Shown here piece by piece: positions 57,821 through 64,000 of a stretch of 64,000 nucleotides of DNA. The DNA lies in assembly GCF_964340395.1 (NCBI RefSeq), contig NC_135561.1:16956365-17020364 (forward strand), in the 5' to 3' direction. Made by a program: the position numbers and the translations under genes. Numbering within the stretch: position 1 is the first letter of the stretch; every line of letters starts with the position of its first letter. Under the pieces are notes generated by a model that did not search any database, was not told the origin of the DNA, and saw only the letters and a list, made by a program, of their open reading frames with translations. Source of the stretch: Glandiceps talaboti (lineage: Eukaryota > Hemichordata > Enteropneusta > Spengelidae).

Positions 57821-60800
57821 CGCTGTTGTTGTTGTTATTGTTGTTGTGCAAAAACTAAAACGGTGACATCTAAAAGAAGGCAAGGTTTCAGCATACGTTT
57901 AAAAACATTGCAATTATTACAATGACGGATTTGGAGAGGGAGAGCATTCCATAAAACTGGAGCAACACTGAAAGCCCTGTCACCATGTTTTTCTTGTCCT
58001 GGCTGTAACGTTACTAAATCTAACATGGTTAGCAGAATACTTATCATAATTGTCTGCATTTCAATCAAAACCCCTCAACAATCACCTTGTGAGTATTTTT
58101 TAATCAACAAATGATTAGAACATAGTAGTATTAGCTAGACCTACACGTACCTGACGCCGGACTGTTGTTTATCTGTGTTTCATTATGAAATGTCAGAGGA
58201 GACATCTCAGTCGTCACTACACTCTCTGTTGTTCCCAAATCATCACCATTCATGGTTTTGGCTATAGGTGGTCGGCTGCTGCTGGACACATAAATGCTAT
58301 GGACCTTCGTAAACTGTCTTGCAGTAGATTTGACCATTGGTTTATCCGTGGTGGAGACTGGGTCTTTAGACATTCTGGTGTTTTTGTCCATGTTTTGTGG
58401 TCTTGCAATAGACCTTGGGGTTGTCTTCTTTATACCATTAATACTAGTATGAGTAGCAGATGTACCATTCGTGATGTCCATGTTGCAAATTCCATTTTCT
58501 GTTAAAATGTATTTTTGATTTGAATCAAAATATCTCAAATAACAGGATTTTCAATCGTACCATGATGTCAACATACTACCATTTCAAAATGCTGCATGCA
58601 TTGCTACGTTTATCGATTTGGATGGGATTGGGGTACCACTGAACATATCTTGGGTCTTGAAGGTTCCATAAATTATGTTTGAGTTAGGAAATGTCCAATT
58701 TGTTGGTAGGTAAGGCGAAAGTTAGGAAACAAATCATCCCAACGTTGTGATTCAGATCTGAATCGGTAGTGTTTGCTTCCAGTTAAACATCGGAACGAAA
58801 CAAAAGCACAAAACAGAAGAAAAAATCCTCAAAATCACAACAAAATGATACAATTATCGCAGCTATGTTGGCGTGTGTAGGTTGATGATAGCATAAAGTG
58901 AATACCTCGAAAACATTTAGAGGTCTCGAATGAAGTTTGGTAGGTTGAGTTGTAACACTGTTCTGACAGTGTTTGGAGTGTGGGAATGTTTATTGTTTCA
59001 ATTGAATCAAAATGTCACAATTGACAGGATTTCTGATCGTATGGCATGATGATAATCATGTATTGAATCATAGACAGTCTATGATTCCATGTAACCTGTA
59101 GGCTGACATTGTAACGGGCAGTTGATAAAGTTTAAATTAGGTGTAAAAATAGAATATTTGTATAAAATGATGACTATAATATAAATTTGTTCAATATTGT
59201 GCCAGCCTTCTGTGTGAAACGTGTGTTGTGTGCGAGTCATCATATGAAACCGCTAACCCCTTTATTATATTAATTTGTAAAAACAAAACTGCATAGTGGA
59301 AGAGCTGAACAATAGAACCACTTCTGCAGATGTTACAAAATAAACCACAGAGAAGTTATTGTGATAGATAGGTCGCTTGTTAAGAACATATTTCAACCCT
59401 CTGTGTAAAGAATAGTTTAATTTCTGATACTGGTGCTGTCAGGCAAAGCTTGGAGGTTATTGTGTGAAAGGCTCTGAATAGCCTAAAAGTAGGCTCTCAG
59501 AGTAAAAAACTCCAGAGCTTGTAGGGCAGACCCCATGGACCCCCCCCCCCACCCACCACACAAACACAAGAAGTTGACATATCCCAGTCTAAAACTCTTC
59601 CCGCTACCTCTTACTTTTTTTCATTATGTAGTTGCCTTTCACATGTTAGTGCTCTCTTGTAAAAAGTATTTAGTTAAGCAGTCCAGTCTGAGTAACGATC
59701 AAATGCATGTCATGTATATATTGGGGAGTCACTGTGTTTTAGAATTGAGTGATGGGGGGGGGGGGTTCAGTCTGTTTTTTTTTTAATTTTACAGAGAGTT
59801 GGGGGTCAGTTACTTTCCGTTGGCCCGATGGAAACCCCCCCCCCCAGGCAGGAGAAACTGACCGGTCCCTTATTCAGGGACAAGATTAATAGTTCAGTGT
59901 AGAATAAACAACAGTTACTAAACTCTTTTACTTTGGGAGTGGGGGTTGAACCATTTTAGTTCTCATCCTACAAAAAAGATTGTACTTTTAATGAATCTGT
60001 TTGGGTACCCGTAAAAACAAATATTTCTAAAATGGCAATGTTGGTTATAGTAAATGCATGGCACTAAAATAGAGTGTCAATAAAACAGCTATTATTTTCC
60101 ACATTACATACTGGCTTTATATTCATAGCACTATTTACTGTTACACAGATTTGAAAATGACTGTTGTCTGAAACAATTTTCAATTTTGGTCAAATTAGTT
60201 AGAAAGGAAAGGGGGGTTCTGAGGCTTAAGTAAAAGTGTTAAGGTTTTTATAGTATATTGAACTATCGATCTCGCCCCATAATTATATGCACGAATTTTG
60301 CTCAACATCAAATCACAACTGGGAACTGTAAAAGTAGTGTGTATCAAAGTGCATTACTAGCAGTCCAGCGGTTAATTTAGATGTCCTACCTAGATATAGA
60401 TGGACACACAAACAAACAAACAAACACTTCAAATTCTAAGTACACTATTGTTGAAGTGTCACTAATAGTGAAGATGTAGAAGCAGGCAAGTTTCATGTTG
60501 ATTATCAGTTACACAGGAAACTGTCAATTGAATCAACATCAGCCAATGTGTAATTATTTCATCAGCAGAAGGCTGTTTTTACTGCACTGTAAAATGTGAC
60601 TGGGTAAAGAATCCTGCTCTGTGTGTTGCTGTATCTGTTAATGATAGTCTCAAGTTGAATTGTGTCTATCTATGAGTTAAAAACTTTGTGTTCCATGGCT
60701 AAAACACCATGTCAACTTCATTTCTCCTCTATCAGAGATGTAGATTGGTTGGAATTGTCACACTAATTTTTTGAACTTACCTATACCACAGTGTTCAGCT

Positions 60801-61085
60801 GGAACACCGACTTCACAGTATTCCCAGCGAGTATTTGGATCAGTTGTGTAACACCAAGGGTGAGGCATGTTATCAGGGTTACGGCAGTAGTTATGGTCAC
60901 CAAGACCTGCTACGGGAAAGGCTGCTGGAAAGTAGTGATGAGAATGTGGTGTTTGAATGTTCCATTTCTGACATGTCTTGCCTGATGTTGTTGTGGATAG
61001 GAGGCCTCTGTAGTCTCCACCGTATACACTCAGAAAGCATTCAGGATCTGAACAAAAAAGATCATATATGCGTTTATTTTTCTAC

Positions 61086-61120
<35 letters not shown>

Positions 61121-62972
61121 TGTAATGAAGAAGACGAAAGAAGCTGAGACAATGTATAGAGAACTTATACATTAAGCAGAGACAAAACATGTCATGATAA
61201 GACATCATAAAAGCACAAAAATATAATAATAGAAACAAAGACGCAACATATGTTACACAAAATGAGTATGATAAAGTACAAAACACCTGGAAAGACATGG
61301 GACAAATACATCTTGTTGCTTCGCCCTCACTCTATCTATATGAAAGGGGTTGACCCGTGTATATGGTGCCGCGTCACAGCGTACCTTACATACTTCATTT
61401 AGCATCTATAGAATAGGTATAAAATAGGACCTGACAGAAATATAATGTACGTATTTCACTTACTGCATTGGAAAGCATCGACGTTACAATACTCCCAACG
61501 AACCAATGGGTGTGTGCTATAACACCATGCAGTAGGTTCACCACTCGGGTTGCGACAAAAATTGTGGTCACCTAAACCTGCATTCGGAAATTTATCAGGA
61601 GTATAGTCGTGTGCATATAGTAGCTCCTCTGTCCATTTCTTGCATGTATGTCCTGATTGGGTTGTGGCAATGTGACCTCTGTATCCCATAGCTAAATCAT
61701 CATCAAAACAATCAAAATCTGAAAAAGAATGTCAGTGATTCACGGTATTAACCATATCATCAGAATTTCTATCAACCAAAACAAACAAACAAACAAACAA
61801 ACAAACAAACAAACACTCACTCACTCTCTCAAAAACACTCGTCGGTCGGTCAGTCCATCAGTCAGTCAGTCAGTCAGTCAGAGTCAGTTCATCTGCCCGT
61901 CCACCAACCCATCCATCCATCCATCCACCCATCCATCCATCTACAGTGTATCTATCTAACCATGACCATCTATCTACCCAAAAATCTATACATCCTTCCA
62001 GCCACCAACCCACCTCACCCACCCCACCCAACACACACACACTCATACATACACAAACAAACAAACAAACAAACAAACAAACAAACAAACAAACAGAGAC
62101 AGACAGACAGACAGACTGACATGACATGACCATTTAATTACATCTCTTAACATGAGAGGTTAAAATCTACACTTTCTACTACGTATAGTTTCCGTGAAAA
62201 TCGCAAAATGGCACAAACACACAATTAATTACTACAATATTACGACTTAACGTCTCTCTACAAATTTATTTCTGGAGTAACTGAAACTGTTGTAATACAC
62301 AAGTACATAATTCTCATTTGGGCATACCTGTTTGCAGACGACATTCTGCCATAACCATCTGTATATCTTCTCTTGTCAGTTCTCTGTCATAGACAGACAT
62401 ACATGAAATCATTCCTTTAAAACTTCTCCCATCCCCAATACGTGCACCCATTCTAGCTTCGAACTGAGTCGATAGTTGTAGCTTGCCAATGCTGCTTGTG
62501 TTTACCATCTGGTCTTCTTTCCATAGCTTAGCTAACCCAGTCTCGTAGTTATAACTAGCACCAACAAATTGCCACTCGTTTTGTATTACGTCGGAAATAA
62601 GATGCGATCGAGAAGAAAGGCGTCTCGTAGTGAATCTGGCAAAAAGTTGTAGGTCACTCGTCATAGGATCTATTGCCGTGAGCCACAAATGAACACCCCA
62701 CTTATCACGACCGAAATTAAAGATAGGGCCAGGAGAGCCAATTGGATAGACGTACGCCAACAACGTTATTGAGTAACGAGTATCATATGCACCATTATTT
62801 GGAAATTCGATGTACGAGTTGGCATTGCCAGCAAATACGTATGCACCATTAAGAGTGCCAACTGCATTTGTATCCAATACTACATCTCTGGCTACACCAT
62901 GGTTTCCATTACCTGATATATCTTCAAGTCCATGTTTACCGTTTAGAGGCCAAAAGGCAACAGATTTTAGAC
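57446..62972 (-). CDS. LamG-like/double-kringle type I membrane protein, copy 2 (five of six exons in window)
   Basis: Exons matching copy 1 are 62328-62972 (LamG-like), 61464-61718 (kringle 1), 60781-61047 (kringle 2), 58151-58498 (stalk) and 57446-57615 (transmembrane and tail). All splice sites and the stop are kept, with no frameshift, so this copy looks functional. The signal-peptide exon should lie about 1.1 kb upstream of the LamG exon, just past the window end. By eye the protein differs from copy 1 at eight positions: three in LamG (V to I, V to A, M to I), two in kringle 1 (E to D, H to Q), one in kringle 2 (A to S) and two in the tail (W to G, N to S). The stalk is unchanged. Neither gene shows a clear promoter within the shared sequence. 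Confidence 0.83.
57789..57847. repeat. (TTG)n microsatellite in the last intron, copy 2
   Basis: Shorter allele or paralogue of the run at 43449-43528. Confidence 0.9.
61780..62120. repeat. compound microsatellites in the LamG-kringle intron, copy 2
   Basis: Same order of (CAAA)n, (GTCA)n, (CATC)n, (CAAA)n and (GACA)n as in copy 1. The second (CAAA)n is longer and the (GACA)n shorter. Confidence 0.9.
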
Positions 62973-64000
62973 CTATGAAAAAGGAAGTGGGTGATTGTTG
63001 CTTGATATCAAAGTGGTCTCATGACTTAGGTACTTTAAAGAGAAGGTAAATTAGGGACCTTGAAAATCCGCCATCTTGAATATCCTGAAGGTTGCATGAT
63101 GGGAAATAGGATGATAAATAGGATGCAATCAGTATTATGAACAATGGTGTGACATTGTTAGTGACCACAATTAATGGTTATCATGACATATTGTAGGAGG
63201 TTTATTCAATTGATACTTCCAGATTAGGTACTACAATGTGATATCGATAGATTAACCAATAGTCAGTCCTTTGTGTCTGAGCATGCTCAATCTGGGATGA
63301 ATAATTTAATTGATGTGCATGTGATAGTTATATTTATCATATGCATTAAAAAGACTATCACAGACGGCTTTACAATATTGCATGCAGCCGACAATCATCA
63401 CAGCAATTTTTTTCTAAAATGATAAATGTTATAGCAAATTATGTTAATATTTATGCAAATACCTAATCAATATGCATAATGATATTCATGTGATTGGTTT
63501 GTTTGAATATTTACAAACCCAAATATGTTTCACTTGAATGGCAATTCGCATGAGTACCCCATAAACATGACGCTCCTTTGCAAAATAAAAAAATAGGATT
63601 GCAGACTATGGATATGGCGTTTACCACAAACAAATTTGTTCAATATGAAAAGAAATTTATGAATTAAAATACAATTTACCAAATACTCAATAAACACATT
63701 TATTTAGACTCGATATAGAGTGATAGAGTTGCTCAGAATGATTTCGAAAACTGGACTATTCATCAACAATAAAGAAAAATTTGTCAACAATCTTGCTCTT
63801 GTTTGGTATTCCAAAAGACCTCACCTCAAACGTTTGGTATGGTAAACAAGCTGTCAAATCAATTGAATTTATATACTGAGTTGCTTTGCTTTTACTTCCC
63901 CTATTTCTTTGACCACTAAACTGAAGTGACTCCATCTGACACCCCCCCCCCGTCAGTAAAAAACTGAACGCTACCTTAATACAAAAAAAAGGAAATTCAT

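Larger units (their letters stand above)
55008..64000. repeat. segmental duplication, copy 2
   Basis: Direct copy of 41028-50015, running into the window end. The block 55082-55406 is absent from copy 1 and looks like a retroelement tail or other insertion (caca-flanked A-rich tract at 55260-55320); alternatively copy 1 lost it. Introns and flanks differ from copy 1 by only a few percent. Confidence 0.92.

Overview
The window is animal nuclear DNA. Genes have GT-AG introns, intergenic spacers are long and AT-rich, microsatellites are abundant (mostly TACA/TATG, also CT, GT, CAT, TTG), and there are several kinds of eukaryotic retroelement and short inverted-repeat element. The gene content (kringle and LamG-like modules on phase-1 exons, a PLAC8-family cluster, a TMEM45-like protein, a BTB protein, a Penelope-like remnant) suits an invertebrate such as a lancelet, hemichordate or lophotrochozoan. 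The sequence alone does not decide the species.

Layout. (1) 1-4418: 3' part of a Ty3-type LTR retrotransposon with broken gag, a protease fragment and an unfamiliar basic repeat ORF, no visible reverse transcriptase or integrase, and a probable 352-bp 3' LTR. (2) 4457-5350: intronless TMEM45-like gene whose ATG lies 38 bp past the LTR end. (3) 5.5-14.3 kb: mostly microsatellites, with a Penelope-like RT remnant, a THAP-like half finger and three short inverted-repeat elements, one with a perfect 10-bp target-site duplication. (4) 14406-16229: intronless BTB gene with a cysteine-rich C-terminal segment. (5) 16.5-20.5 kb: no gene recognised. (6) 20.5-35.7 kb: six intronless PLAC8/cornifelin-family genes, all on the minus strand, most with a TATA-like box about 100-135 bp before the ATG. 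(7) 35.7-41 kb: repeats and two weak exon candidates. (8) 41.03-50.2 kb and 55.01-64.0 kb: two nearly identical direct copies of a six-exon minus-strand gene, assembled here from splice sites. It encodes signal peptide, LamG-like domain, two kringles, Thr/Ser-rich stalk, one transmembrane helix and a 29-residue tail (590 aa). The second copy lacks only its signal-peptide exon, which lies beyond the window edge. (9) 50.2-55.0 kb between the copies: microsatellites, foldback elements and a broken CRAL-TRIO exon.

The genes do not form one pathway. Two themes stand out: expansion by local duplication (PLAC8 cluster, LamG-kringle pair) and insertion of repeats close to genes. The LamG-kringle receptor-like gene is the most unusual item. 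Its near-identical second copy may be a recent duplication or two haplotypes wrongly kept in one assembly.
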